DNA of 64,000 nt from JBHIYN01 sp041984235 (GTDB taxonomy: Bacteria; Pseudomonadota; Gammaproteobacteria; Ga0077536). Position numbers and translations under genes: made by a program. The notes under the pieces are model-generated. The model was not told where the DNA came from and did no database searches. It was given only the letters and a program-made list of their open reading frames with translations. The stretch covers positions 310,001 through 374,000 of the forward strand of contig JBHIYN010000003.1 of the NCBI GenBank assembly GCA_041984235.1. The letters are read 5' to 3'. Below are positions 16,514-25,735 of the stretch, one piece after another (the stretch's first letter is position 1; every line of letters starts with the position of its first letter).

Positions 16514-18018
16514 GCGTGCTCCACGGCTTGCGGGATTTCGACGGAGAACACGGCTCCGCCCTGCTCAGCGTCCGCGTAGCGGATGGTGCCGCCGTGTGCG
16601 CCCACGATCGAGCTCGAAATCGACAGACCCATGCCCATACCCTCCGCCTTGGTGGTCTGGAACGGCTGGAACAGGCGCTCGCGCATCTCGGCATCGACCC
16701 CGGGGCCGCTGTCGGCAACGCGGACCACGGCGCCGTGCGGCGTAGCCGCGGTGGTCACCGCGAGGTGGCGCGCGGCCGGCGGCAGGTCGAGCATCGCATC
16801 GATGGCGTTGCGCAGGAGGTTGAGGCAGACCTGCTGGATCTGCACGGGATCGGCGAGCACCGTCGGCAGGCCTTCGGCCAGGTCCACGTGCAGACGCACC
16901 TGGTTGGCGCGCAGGTCGATGGTGGCGAAATCCAGCGCGGCCTGCACGATTTCGTTGAAATCGCACTCCTCGCGTTCGCTCTCACGGTTGCTGACGAAGC
17001 CGCGGATACGGCGTACCACGTCGCCGGCACGCAGCGCCTGCGTCGTGATCGCCTCCAGCGCCTCAACAACGACCGCCGGGTCGTGGCCGGGCTGGTCGAG
17101 GATGCGGCGGCAGGCCTGCGCATAAGCCGAGATGGCGGTCAGCGGCTGATTGATCTCGTGGGCAATGGCCGACGCCATCTCGCCCAGGGTGGAAACGCGC
17201 CCGGCATGCGCCAGCCGCGCGCGCGCATCCCGGCTGGCCTCTTCCGAACGCACCTGCTCGGTGCGATCGAGGACCTGGCCGATGATGCGCTCGGGCGCGT
17301 CGCCGACCAGGACCGCGTGCAGGCTGACGTTGATCGTCTCGCCGTCGCGGCGCCGCCAGCGCAGCGTGCACTGGCAGTCCTGCTTGGCGGCCCCGGTCAG
17401 CTCCGCCAGCGAGCGCTCGATCTGCTCACGATCGTCCTCCACCGCCAGTGCCGCCGCGCTGAGCGTCACCAGCTCCGCCTCACTGTAACCGACCATGCGG
17501 CAAAGGGCCGGGTTGACCCGCACGAAACGCCCGCCCAGGGCCGCGGCGAAAATGCCGATTGGCGCGTGGTCGAGGAGCTGGCTGTGCTCCTGCTCACGCT
17601 GCCGGAGCGCATCTTCCAGCGCACGGCGCGTCGTGATGTCACGGATGGTGCCGACGAAACGGCGCGGGACCAGGCCCTCGATCTCGCCCACGGCCAGGTC
17701 CATGGGGAAACACTCACCGGACTTGCGGCGCCCCACGACCTCGCGCCCGATACCGATGATGCGCGGCGCCCCGCCGTCCAGGTAATGGCGCAGGTAACCG
17801 TCATGATGCGCCGCATCATGGGGCGGCATGAGCATGTTCACGTTGCGGCCGACGACTTCCGCAGCCGAGTAGCCGAAGGTGCGTTCGGCGGCCGGATTGA
17901 AGATCTCCACCATGCCGGTCTCGTCGATGATGATGATGGCATCGACGGCCGCCTCGACCACGCCGCGGTAACGCGCGAGAAGTTCCTCGTAGGCGACTGG
18001 CGCAGGCATACGGTTCAT
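16510..18018 (-). CDS. fixL: FixL-like oxygen-sensing PAS histidine kinase
   Basis: Soluble 502-residue kinase with two PAS domains (about residues 15-130 and 140-255), a HisKA domain with phospho-His287 in IAHEINQPLTAI, and an HATPase domain (NLLRNAIDA, DSGPGV, GMGMGLS). The first PAS aligns with rhizobial FixL: LMPP...HHDGY with the proximal heme His at H72, then IIGIGR whose Arg (R92) matches the distal Arg that stabilises bound oxygen. No membrane segment is seen. The ATG at 18018 has a GCGAGG site. A heme-based oxygen sensor is therefore likely, acting on the adjacent FixJ. Confidence 0.9.
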   Translation of the reverse strand: MNRMPAPVAYEELLARYRGVVEAAVDAIIIIDETGMVEIFNPAAERTFGYSAAEVVGRNVNMLMPPHDAAHHDGYLRHYLDGGAPRIIGIGREVVGRRKSGECFPMDLAVGEIEGLVPRRFVGTIRDITTRRALEDALRQREQEHSQLLDHAPIGIFAAALGGRFVRVNPALCRMVGYSEAELVTLSAAALAVEDDREQIERSLAELTGAAKQDCQCTLRWRRRDGETINVSLHAVLVGDAPERIIGQVLDRTEQVRSEEASRDARARLAHAGRVSTLGEMASAIAHEINQPLTAISAYAQACRRILDQPGHDPAVVVEALEAITTQALRAGDVVRRIRGFVSNRESEREECDFNEIVQAALDFATIDLRANQVRLHVDLAEGLPTVLADPVQIQQVCLNLLRNAIDAMLDLPPAARHLAVTTAATPHGAVVRVADSGPGVDAEMRERLFQPFQTTKAEGMGMGLSISSSIVGAHGGTIRYADAEQGGAVFSVEIPQAVEHA

Positions 18019-18424
18019 GGTCGAGCCTCGCGCGGGGGGGGTTGTCATGCGCATGGTCCGGCGGGGTGGGCACCGCTGGGAAGGACAGCAATGGAAGTCC
18101 TGCGACCGGGGAGCGACGGCATTATCGACCCGCCTCGCGCGGCCGCCAAGCCCGGCCACCAGGCCCCGGGGGTACGCTTGCAGGGCCACGTCCGGCGCAG
18201 GGCGCGATGAGAGAAGAATTCCATATCTATAAATTAAATTAGATGACAAACGTATTAGATTGTTTTTTATATTTTTATAATTGAATTCCATGCAATTTAA
18301 TCATGAAAACGGCCAGCCTTTCTTCCATAAAAATCAGGGTGTTGCAAAACGCCCCATCTCCAAGGCCAGAAAAACCAAATATATATTTATTTTTCAATAT
18401 ATTAACTTTCGTTGCTAATCTTAT
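18019..18424. other. AT-rich intergenic region upstream of fixL
   Basis: The stretch between the ArnT-like stop and the fixL start is 406 bp. Positions 18208-18424 are strikingly AT-rich against GC-rich surroundings, with T- and A-runs and TATATA stretches. GAATTCCAT occurs twice as a direct repeat (18216-18224 and 18283-18291), each followed by AATTTAAT- or AAATTAAAT-like DNA. It probably includes the fixL promoter and the end of the ArnT-like transcript. A 50-codon open frame at 18303-18455 lacks a ribosome-binding site and is not called as a gene. Confidence 0.6.
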
Positions 18425-20008
18425 TTATTCTTTTCTGCGTGGCGCCAAGAGGTAGAAGCCACTGCGCTGCGGCGCCCCGGCTGGCATCTCCGCAACCACT
18501 GCGGCGATGTGCCCCGGCGCCAGGGCGGCGGCAGCGGCGACCCGCATGAGCACGTAGTCGCGGCCGCTACCGGGTGGCGGCCGTTGCAGCGCGGCAAGCC
18601 GCTCGATCACAGCGACCGGACGCCCGAGCTCGAACACGTAGACCGCCGGCTCCAGGCCCAGTGCGGAGACGCGATCGGCCGGCGACAGGCGCGGCGCAAG
18701 GGCCGCGGCGAGACGCTGCTTGTGCATGCGCTCGGCGTTCCATAACAGGGTGCTGTCGGCGTGGGTGACGTAAACCGCGCCGACCAGGAGCGCGGTGACG
18801 AAGCCACCGCACGCCGCCACGGACGCAGCCCGGTACCCGCGGGCGAGCAGCGCCAGGCCCAGCGCAACGCCCAGTGCCAGCAACGCCACGCCGCCGCCAG
18901 CAGGCGCCAGCAGCCCGAGTGCGGCGGCCCCGGTCAGCGCACCCTGCCCCGCAACCACGCGACGCCCGCGCGTGCCCTGCCACAGCAGCACGCAGCCGCG
19001 GCCCGCCAGCAGGCACATCGGAGCCAGCAGGGGCAACAGGTAGAAATAGCGCTGCTGCGGGCCCAGCGAGAAGCCGACGACCGCTGCCGCCAGGGTCAGA
19101 CCGAGCAGACCGCTGCCCGTGCGCGCCACCCCGGGCTCGCGCAGGGCCCACCACCACGCCAGCGGAAACAACGGCAACCACGGCAGCACGAGCTGCAGCG
19201 GGCGATACAGGTAGTAGCCGTCGAACAGGTGCCCGGCACCCGGCTGCAGCAGGCTGCCGGCGAGCTGCGATTCGGCCAGGGCGTGGGGCATGCGCAGCCA
19301 CAGCGCGACCCACCAGGGCGCGGCGATCAGGATAAACAACAGGGCGCCGGCGAGCGGTCGCAGCCGGGCGACGCCGGCGAGCCCGTCGCGCCAGGCCAGC
19401 CAGGCCACGAACGCGGCCAGCAGCATCAGCGGCACATGCGGCCCCTTCGCCAGCGTCGCCAGCGCCAGGCAGGCCCACATGACGAGCATGCGGGCCCCGC
19501 ATCGTGGCGGCGGCGCACGCACGGCGCTGACCATCGCTGCGATTGCCGCGGTGCACAGGAAGGTGTAGAGCAGATCGGGACGGGCGTCGTGGGTGTAGGT
19601 GAAGAATGCCGCGCTGGTGACCAGCAGTCCGGCCCCGGTGAGCGCCGTCTCGCGGTCGTACAGCGCGCGCCCCAGGCCCAGGGTCAGCCACAGCACACCG
19701 AGTCCGGCAAGCAGCGATACCCCGCGGCCATGCCAGGCAGCGACCGTGCCGGCGTCGCCGGCCGCAGCCGCCACGGCGGCGGTCAGCCAGTAGCTCAGTG
19801 GCGGCTTGTTCAGGCGCGGGGCGTCGTTGAACCACGGCACCACCCAGTCGCCGCGCGCCGTCATCTCTTCGGCGGTGCGCAGCACCAGCGCCTCGTGCTC
19901 GTCGATCGGCAGGCGCGCGATCGCCGCCAGGCCGATGACCAGCGCGAGCCCGGTGAGAAACCCCACGGCCCACCCCGGAAGCCGTGCATTCCCGCAGGTA
20001 TTCAGCAT
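18425..20008 (-). CDS. ArnT/PMT-like lipid-linked-sugar glycosyltransferase, GT83 type
   Basis: The 527-residue polytopic protein has about 11-12 hydrophobic helices. It shows the early periplasmic loop with RLPIDEHEALVLRTAEEM and a following WVVPWFNDAPRLNKPPLSYW, the pattern of ArnT and related dolichol-mannosyltransferase-like enzymes, which transfer a sugar from an undecaprenyl carrier to lipid A or other envelope acceptors. The acidic residues in the first loop are the presumed catalytic ones. It precedes the AT-rich gap and lies 28 bp after the KefB/C-like gene in the same direction. The donor sugar and acceptor are not predictable. Confidence 0.85.
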   Translation of the reverse strand: MLNTCGNARLPGWAVGFLTGLALVIGLAAIARLPIDEHEALVLRTAEEMTARGDWVVPWFNDAPRLNKPPLSYWLTAAVAAAAGDAGTVAAWHGRGVSLLAGLGVLWLTLGLGRALYDRETALTGAGLLVTSAAFFTYTHDARPDLLYTFLCTAAIAAMVSAVRAPPPRCGARMLVMWACLALATLAKGPHVPLMLLAAFVAWLAWRDGLAGVARLRPLAGALLFILIAAPWWVALWLRMPHALAESQLAGSLLQPGAGHLFDGYYLYRPLQLVLPWLPLFPLAWWWALREPGVARTGSGLLGLTLAAAVVGFSLGPQQRYFYLLPLLAPMCLLAGRGCVLLWQGTRGRRVVAGQGALTGAAALGLLAPAGGGVALLALGVALGLALLARGYRAASVAACGGFVTALLVGAVYVTHADSTLLWNAERMHKQRLAAALAPRLSPADRVSALGLEPAVYVFELGRPVAVIERLAALQRPPPGSGRDYVLMRVAAAAALAPGHIAAVVAEMPAGAPQRSGFYLLAPRRKE

Positions 20009-20036
20009 GTTACGCGCGAAACTCCGGTCGGATTCG

Positions 20037-21845
20037 TCATCCTGCGGGGCGCTCCCCGGCGGCCCCCGCCGCGCCGCTCTCGCGCTCCGCCTGCATCAGG
20101 CGTTCGAGATCCGCGCGCGCGGCCGCAGCCAGGGTGAGCAGTTGCTGCTGGTCGCCGCGCACGCCGTGCAGGCGCCGCAGGGTCGCCTCGTCGTGCCGGC
20201 GGAAGGTCTCGGCGGCGCGCGCGGCGCGCGCGGGCTCGACCCCGAGCGCGGTCAGCGCCCGCTCGCCGGCGTTGAGCGCCCCGGCAAAGGCCTCGCGTTC
20301 GAAGATCTCCACCCCGCGGTCGAGCATCTCGTAGGCCTCGGAACGATTGCGCACGCGGACCACCAGCGGCAGCCGTGGGAAGTGCCGACGCGCCAGGTCG
20401 ACCACGCGGCGGGTCGCCTCGACGTCGTCCAGCGCGACCACCAGCAACCGCGCCTGGGCCGCACCGGCGGCCTCCAGCAGATCGAGCCGCGTGGCATCAC
20501 CGTAGTGCACCGTCGCGCCGAAGCGCCCGGCCAGCTCGATCTGGTCCGGGTCATGGTCGATCAGGGTGGTGGCGAAGCCGTTGACGTTCAGCATGCGGCC
20601 GACGACCTGGCCGAAGCGGCCGTAGCCGGCGACGATGACCGGCCGCGCGGGATCCTCGATGAGGTCGGCCGGGCGCTCGCTGGCGGCGGCCAGGGTACGC
20701 CGGGTGCCCGCCTCGACCGCGGCCAGCACCAGCGGCGTGGCGACCATGGAGAGCACGATGACCGCATTGAGGATCTCGGCCAGCGCGCCGTCCAGCACGC
20801 CACCGTTGGCCGCGGCAGCGAACAGTACGAAGCCGAACTCGCCACCCTGGCAAAGCAGTGCGGCGAGCTGCCAGGGCTGGTGGCCGCGCATGCCGAGCAT
20901 GCGGCCGAGCAGGACCAGCACGGCGAACTTGGTCGCTACCAGGGCTACCGTCAGCAGGGCCAGGGTGCCCGGCTGGCTGAGGCACAGGCCGATGTCCATG
21001 GACATGCCAACGGCCATGAAGAACAGCCCCATCAGCAACCCCTTGAACGGCTCGATGTCGATCTCGAGCTGGTGGCGGTACTCCGATTCGGCCAGCAGCA
21101 CGCCACCGATGAATGCCCCCAGCGCCATCGACATGCCGGCCAGGCTGACCAGCAGGGCGAGGCCCGAGACGATTAGCAGCGAGAGCGCCGTGAACAGCTC
21201 ACGCGAGCCGCTCGCGGCCACCAGGCGGAACAGCGGCCGCGCCAGCCGCGGGCCGGCGAGGAGTACCGCGGCCAGGATCGCGGCCGCCTTCAGCACGCCG
21301 GGCCACAGGGCGGCGTCGGTCGCTCCCACGCCGCCCGCGCCGAGCAGCGGGATGACGGCGAGCAGCGGGATGACCGCGATGTCCTGGAACAGCAGCACCG
21401 CGAACGCGGTGCGCCCGGTGACGGTCTCCGACCAGCCACGCTCCTCGATGAGCTGCAGCGCAAAGGCGGTCGACGACAGGGCCAGGACCAGGCCCGCGAC
21501 CAGCGCGCTGGCGGCGCCCAGGCGCCACGTCCACAGGATGAGCGCCAGTACCAGCGCACTGGCGGCGAGCTGACTGAGCCCTGCGCCGAGAATCGCGCGG
21601 CGCAGCGCCCACAGCCGTCGCGGGTTGAGCTCCAGGCCGATCAGGAACAGCAGCAGCACCACGCCGAACTCGGCGAAATGCAGGATGACCTCGCCGTCCA
21701 GCACCAGGCCCATGCCCCACGGTCCGATTGCGAGCCCGGCGAACAGGTAGCCGAGCACCGCTCCCAGCCGCAACCGTCGCGCCAGCGGAACCACGGAAAC
21801 GGCGGCGACGAGGAAGATCAGCATGTGCCCGAGTATCGATTCCAT
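20037..21845 (-). CDS. Monovalent cation:proton antiporter, KefB/KefC type (CPA2)
   Basis: About 12 membrane helices (residues 1-385) with the CPA2 opening (LRLGAVLGYLFAGLAIGP) and a later SSTAFALQLI segment. An RCK_N domain follows (AGYGRFGQVVGRML with the Rossmann GxGxxG, GDATRLDLLEAAGA), and a C-terminal charged tail. The 602 residues equal the usual KefB length. Such proteins mediate potassium efflux under electrophile stress or cation exchange. I start at ATG 21845 (MESILGHML). No KefG/KefF quinone oxidoreductase subunit is seen beside it. It is 28 bp upstream of the ArnT-like gene. Confidence 0.9.
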   Translation of the reverse strand: MESILGHMLIFLVAAVSVVPLARRLRLGAVLGYLFAGLAIGPWGMGLVLDGEVILHFAEFGVVLLLFLIGLELNPRRLWALRRAILGAGLSQLAASALVLALILWTWRLGAASALVAGLVLALSSTAFALQLIEERGWSETVTGRTAFAVLLFQDIAVIPLLAVIPLLGAGGVGATDAALWPGVLKAAAILAAVLLAGPRLARPLFRLVAASGSRELFTALSLLIVSGLALLVSLAGMSMALGAFIGGVLLAESEYRHQLEIDIEPFKGLLMGLFFMAVGMSMDIGLCLSQPGTLALLTVALVATKFAVLVLLGRMLGMRGHQPWQLAALLCQGGEFGFVLFAAAANGGVLDGALAEILNAVIVLSMVATPLVLAAVEAGTRRTLAAASERPADLIEDPARPVIVAGYGRFGQVVGRMLNVNGFATTLIDHDPDQIELAGRFGATVHYGDATRLDLLEAAGAAQARLLVVALDDVEATRRVVDLARRHFPRLPLVVRVRNRSEAYEMLDRGVEIFEREAFAGALNAGERALTALGVEPARAARAAETFRRHDEATLRRLHGVRGDQQQLLTLAAAARADLERLMQAERESGAAGAAGERPAG

Positions 21846-21916
21846 GGCCGGAAATCCGCAGGTTGCGTTGCAACACGGCAGTATCGCACGCAAGGCGCGG
21901 CGCCGATCAGGGGCGG

Positions 21917-23113
21917 CTAGAAGTAGCGCAGGATCTCGAGCTGGACGTGGTCGTCGCGGTTGAAGCCGGCCAGCGCATCGCGCGGGTCGACGTCGAGCAG
22001 CAGGCGCAGCTCGAGCTCGGCCTTCCAGTAGGCGCCGAAGCGGCGGCTGGCCTCGATGTTGAGAAAGTGACCGCCGCCGTTGAGATCGGTCACGATCCCG
22101 CCCAGTACCTGGCTGTCCGCCGCATCGTTGAGCGCGATACGGGTACCGGCGAAGAGGTCGTCGTTGAACGGTGTCGGCGACGCCTTGCCGCGTTCGTCCC
22201 AGTGGAACTCGCCCAGCACGCCGATGTCGGCAGCGCTGTCGAACACGCCGACGAAGGTGTACTCGAAGCCGGCCACGGCCGCGGCGAAGGTGTCGCCCTG
22301 CCCCTGCCGGCGCAGCGCCTCGAACTTCAGCAGCCAGTTGGACAGGGTTGCCTGCACATCCGTGCCCGTCTGGTGGATGATGTCGTAGTACGGCGCCAGC
22401 ACCGGCTCGCCCGAGCGGGTCAGCTCCGGCACGAAACGCGGTTCGCGCGAGGTCCCCCAGAAATGGTAGAAGCCGACGTCGATGGGGCCGAAGTAGTTGA
22501 AATAGCGGGCCGCGAAGTCGACGTGGGTGTGCTTGGCGGCGGATTCGTACTCGACCGCATCCGGGTCGACCCGCAGGGGGAACTGGAAACGGCCTTCACG
22601 GCCGGGGAAGGTGCGCTCGCGGAAGCCCGGCAGCACGAACAGGTCGAGGGTGCCCCAGTCGCGCACCAGCGCCAGGTTGACCATGGGCTGGCCCAGCTTG
22701 TCTTCCAGGTCGATGTTCTCGACGAAGTCGGTCTGGTTGATGATGTCGACCAGGTGATTCGACTCCGCCACGCCCCAGAACACCTTGCGCACGCCGGCAC
22801 GCAGCTCCCAGGTGTCCGCCGCGTAGATGTAGCTCAGCTCGCGCAGGTCGGCATGGGTGCGGCGGCTGTCGTTCTGGTCCAGCCGCGCGAAGGGAATGAA
22901 CAGCAGGCTCTGGCGATCGTCGTCCCACAGGGCGTAGATCTCCGGCGTGAACGCGATCGAGCCGGTCGCGTCGGCCTGGCTGGCGAAGCGCGGGCTTTGG
23001 AAGAACACGCGCGCCTCGGCACCGATCGCGCCGCTGACGTCGAGCTCCACGGCGCACGCCGCGCTCGCGCCCAACAAGGCTCCCACAAGCGCGGGAGCGA
23101 GCAGGTATTTCAC
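21917..23113 (-). CDS. Conserved outer-membrane beta-barrel protein of unknown function
   Basis: The 398-residue protein has an N-terminal signal peptide (MKYLLAPALVGALLGASAACA), many amphipathic beta-strand-like stretches and a terminal ILRYF, typical of outer-membrane porin-like barrels. A conserved-looking core (VFWGVAESNHLVDIINQTDF, DLEDKLGQPMVNLAL) resembles the DUF1302/alginate-export class, but I cannot assign a substrate. It lies 115 bp downstream of the PrsT-like TPR lipoprotein on the same strand, so it may belong to the edge of the EPS locus. Confidence 0.7.
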   Translation of the reverse strand: MKYLLAPALVGALLGASAACAVELDVSGAIGAEARVFFQSPRFASQADATGSIAFTPEIYALWDDDRQSLLFIPFARLDQNDSRRTHADLRELSYIYAADTWELRAGVRKVFWGVAESNHLVDIINQTDFVENIDLEDKLGQPMVNLALVRDWGTLDLFVLPGFRERTFPGREGRFQFPLRVDPDAVEYESAAKHTHVDFAARYFNYFGPIDVGFYHFWGTSREPRFVPELTRSGEPVLAPYYDIIHQTGTDVQATLSNWLLKFEALRRQGQGDTFAAAVAGFEYTFVGVFDSAADIGVLGEFHWDERGKASPTPFNDDLFAGTRIALNDAADSQVLGGIVTDLNGGGHFLNIEASRRFGAYWKAELELRLLLDVDPRDALAGFNRDDHVQLEILRYF

Positions 23114-23228
23114 GTATCCGTCTCGCTAACAGGATAACGCGAAATCTAGCATACTTTCTTTAGATTAGTAAGTTAGAGTAGTTATCTAATCCTAGATCTA
23201 CTATGAGGTCCGGCTCCTCGGGTCGGGC

Positions 23229-25616
23229 TCAGCCGGAACCCTGCGAGAGCGATTCCAATACCGCCCGCGCCTCTTCCGCCCCGCGGAAGTCGATGTTCGC
23301 CTCCAGCGCCCGGGCCAGGTGCTCGCGTGCGGCGACGGCATTGCCGCTGCGATGGTGGGCCATGCCGAGGTGATAGTGCAGCAGGGTCGCATCGGGCGCC
23401 GCCTCCACTGCCCGTTCCAGGAACAGCACCGCCTGCTTGTAGTCACCGAGGCGGTATTCGACCCAGCCGATGGTGTCGAGATAGGCCGCCTGGTTGCTGT
23501 TACGCAGCGGCTGCACCAGCTCGCGTGCGCGCTTCCAGCTCGCCTCGTCGTCGCGGTACTCGGCCAGCAGCATGGCGAGATTGTTGGCCGCCAGCTCCGA
23601 ATCGGGCTGCTCCGCGAGGATCGCCTCGTACTCGGCCATGGCGGCATCCAGGTCGCCGCTCTGCTCGAGGTAGGCGGCGAGACTGGTGACCAGCAGCGGC
23701 GAGCCGCCGGTCGCCTCTATGCCGGCCTTCATGAGGGTGATAGCCTCGTCGCGGCGTTCGTCGAGAACCATCACCGAGGCCAGGTTGCGGTACGGAATGG
23801 GCCAGCTCGGGCTTTGCTTGCGCGCCTGCTCGAACTCGGCCTCGGCGGCGGCGAGGTCCTTGTCGGCCGCGTACAGCTCGCCGAGCAGGTTGTGCGCCAC
23901 GAAGTGCTCCGGTTGGGTCGCGATCACTTCCTGCAGGCGCTTCTTGGCATCGTCGCGGCGCTCCAGCGCGGCGTAGCTGCGCACCAGCTGCGAGAGCGGC
24001 TGGATGGCGCGCGGCGAGCGGTCCAGCGCCGACTCGAACTCGCCGATGCTGGCCTCGAACTCACCCTTGGCCTGGCGCACCAGGCCGGCGAAATAGTAGC
24101 CCTTGACGTCGTTCGGCTGCGCCCGCTTGATCTGCTCGGCGATCTCGAGCGCGGCGTCCATCTCCTTGCGGAAGACCATGATCTTGAACTTGCCCTCCAG
24201 CGCGAGCCCGTCGTTGGGATTGCGCTGGAGAATGTCGTCGAGCGTGGCCAGGGCGTCGTCCACCCGGCCGTCGGCGGCATACTGGTTGGCCAGGTCGAGC
24301 CCGATCACGCTCGCGCCGGGATTGGCCTCGATGCCGCGCTTGAGCACGTCCAGCGCGAGCTCGGGCTCGCCGTTGGCCTGGTGCGCGCGCGCCAGCAGGC
24401 GTACCGCCGCGACGTTGGTCGGCTCGTCACGGATCACCGTGCGCAGGTCGGCAATGGCGCCCGTGGCGTCGCCGTCGTTCAGCAGCAGCGTGCCGCGCAG
24501 GGTCAGGGCCTCGCTCGCGCGCGGGTTCTCCTCGAGCACCTCCTCGACCAGCCTGCGGGCGGCTTCGAGGTCGTTCTGGCGCGTGCGGATGACGGCCAGG
24601 CGCGACTTCGCCTGCAACAGGTCCGGCCCTTCGTCGAGCTCGTCGATCACGCCCTGGTAGACCGCGGCCGCCTCGTCCAGGCGCTGCACGGCCTCGTAGA
24701 TCTTGCCGAGCGCGAATCTGAAGCGGCGCTCGCCGGGCTCCGCGGCAATCATCTTCTCGAGCTCGGCGATCGCCTGGTCGACGCCCTGGGTACCGGACAG
24801 GTACTCGACGTAGGCCAGCTTGGCCGTATGGTCGGCGGGGAAGTCCGCGACCGCCTTGCGCAGCACCTCGCCGGCCTCGTCCTCGCGCTCGAGGCTGAGC
24901 AGGAAGCGCGCGTAGGCGCGCCGCAGGGCGAAATCGCCCGGCTTCAGCTTGACGACCTCGGCGAAGGCGGCACTGGCCTGGTCCGGGCGCCCGGCACGGG
25001 CAAAGACGCGCGCCAGGTTGACCCTTAACGCCATCTCCTCCGGGTGCGCCTCGATGGCGCGCTCGAGCATGGCAATGCTGTCGTCGACCCGCCCCTCGAC
25101 CAGCAGCAACGACGCCAGCAGCGAGGCGCCCTCGGCATTGTTCGGATCGATCTCCAACACCCGCTCGGCCAGGCGCCGGGCCTCTTCGCGATCGCCGGCG
25201 CGTGCGGTAACCCCGGCCAGCAGCATCATGCCTTCGACGTCGTCCGGCGCGCTCGCCAGGATCTTCTCGGCATGCTCGCGGGCCTTGTCGTCGGCGCCGC
25301 TCAGCAGGTAGAGCCGCCCCATGTGCAGCAAGGCGCCACGATGGTCGTCCTTCTCGCCAAGGATTGCCAGGTACTGGCGTGCTGCGCCCTGCCAGTTCTC
25401 GAGCTTCTCCAGCGTCTCGGCCAGTGCGAAGCGCGCCTCCAGGTCCTTGGGATCGATCTGCAGGACGTTCTGAAACTCGAGCCGCGCCTTCTCGTAGTTA
25501 CCGGCCGTGAACAGGTCGCGGCCCTTGTTCATGTAGGCGGTCTTGCGGTCCTCCGCGCCGCCGCAGGCGACCAGCAGAACGACCAGGAGGGATATGAGGA
25601 TAGGCTTGATTTTCAT
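23229..25616 (-). CDS. prsT: PEP-CTERM/exosortase-system TPR lipoprotein, PrsT-like
   Basis: The 795-residue protein has a lipoprotein signal peptide with lipobox LLVAC (Cys18) followed by about 18-20 TPR units from residue 25 to the end, such as LFTAGNYEKARLEFQNVL and LLLVEGRVDDSIAMLERAI. This design matches the TPR lipoprotein found in exosortase/EPS loci. It is probably a periplasmic scaffold for polysaccharide assembly. A TACAAT -10-like element lies at 25663-25658 on the minus strand, about 42 bp before the ATG, with a poor -35. It is somewhat shorter than the roughly 900 residues usual for the family. Confidence 0.88.
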   Translation of the reverse strand: MKIKPILISLLVVLLVACGGAEDRKTAYMNKGRDLFTAGNYEKARLEFQNVLQIDPKDLEARFALAETLEKLENWQGAARQYLAILGEKDDHRGALLHMGRLYLLSGADDKAREHAEKILASAPDDVEGMMLLAGVTARAGDREEARRLAERVLEIDPNNAEGASLLASLLLVEGRVDDSIAMLERAIEAHPEEMALRVNLARVFARAGRPDQASAAFAEVVKLKPGDFALRRAYARFLLSLEREDEAGEVLRKAVADFPADHTAKLAYVEYLSGTQGVDQAIAELEKMIAAEPGERRFRFALGKIYEAVQRLDEAAAVYQGVIDELDEGPDLLQAKSRLAVIRTRQNDLEAARRLVEEVLEENPRASEALTLRGTLLLNDGDATGAIADLRTVIRDEPTNVAAVRLLARAHQANGEPELALDVLKRGIEANPGASVIGLDLANQYAADGRVDDALATLDDILQRNPNDGLALEGKFKIMVFRKEMDAALEIAEQIKRAQPNDVKGYYFAGLVRQAKGEFEASIGEFESALDRSPRAIQPLSQLVRSYAALERRDDAKKRLQEVIATQPEHFVAHNLLGELYAADKDLAAAEAEFEQARKQSPSWPIPYRNLASVMVLDERRDEAITLMKAGIEATGGSPLLVTSLAAYLEQSGDLDAAMAEYEAILAEQPDSELAANNLAMLLAEYRDDEASWKRARELVQPLRNSNQAAYLDTIGWVEYRLGDYKQAVLFLERAVEAAPDATLLHYHLGMAHHRSGNAVAAREHLARALEANIDFRGAEEARAVLESLSQGSG

Positions 25617-25735
25617 CGACGTACCGAACTGTCAGACGGGCGGGATGCTGCGCTGCGATTGTACATGCGCGCAAGTTAAATTGCTGTAATCAAAGCAGGA
25701 TTGTGACGCAGTCGCGGCAACACGCGCACGTGCAT

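Noticed and set aside
18303..18455. 50-codon frame in the AT-rich gap with a hydrophobic C-terminal stretch
   Set aside because: No ribosome-binding site, and its end overlaps the ArnT-like gene antisense; hydrophobicity follows from A+T-rich codons.
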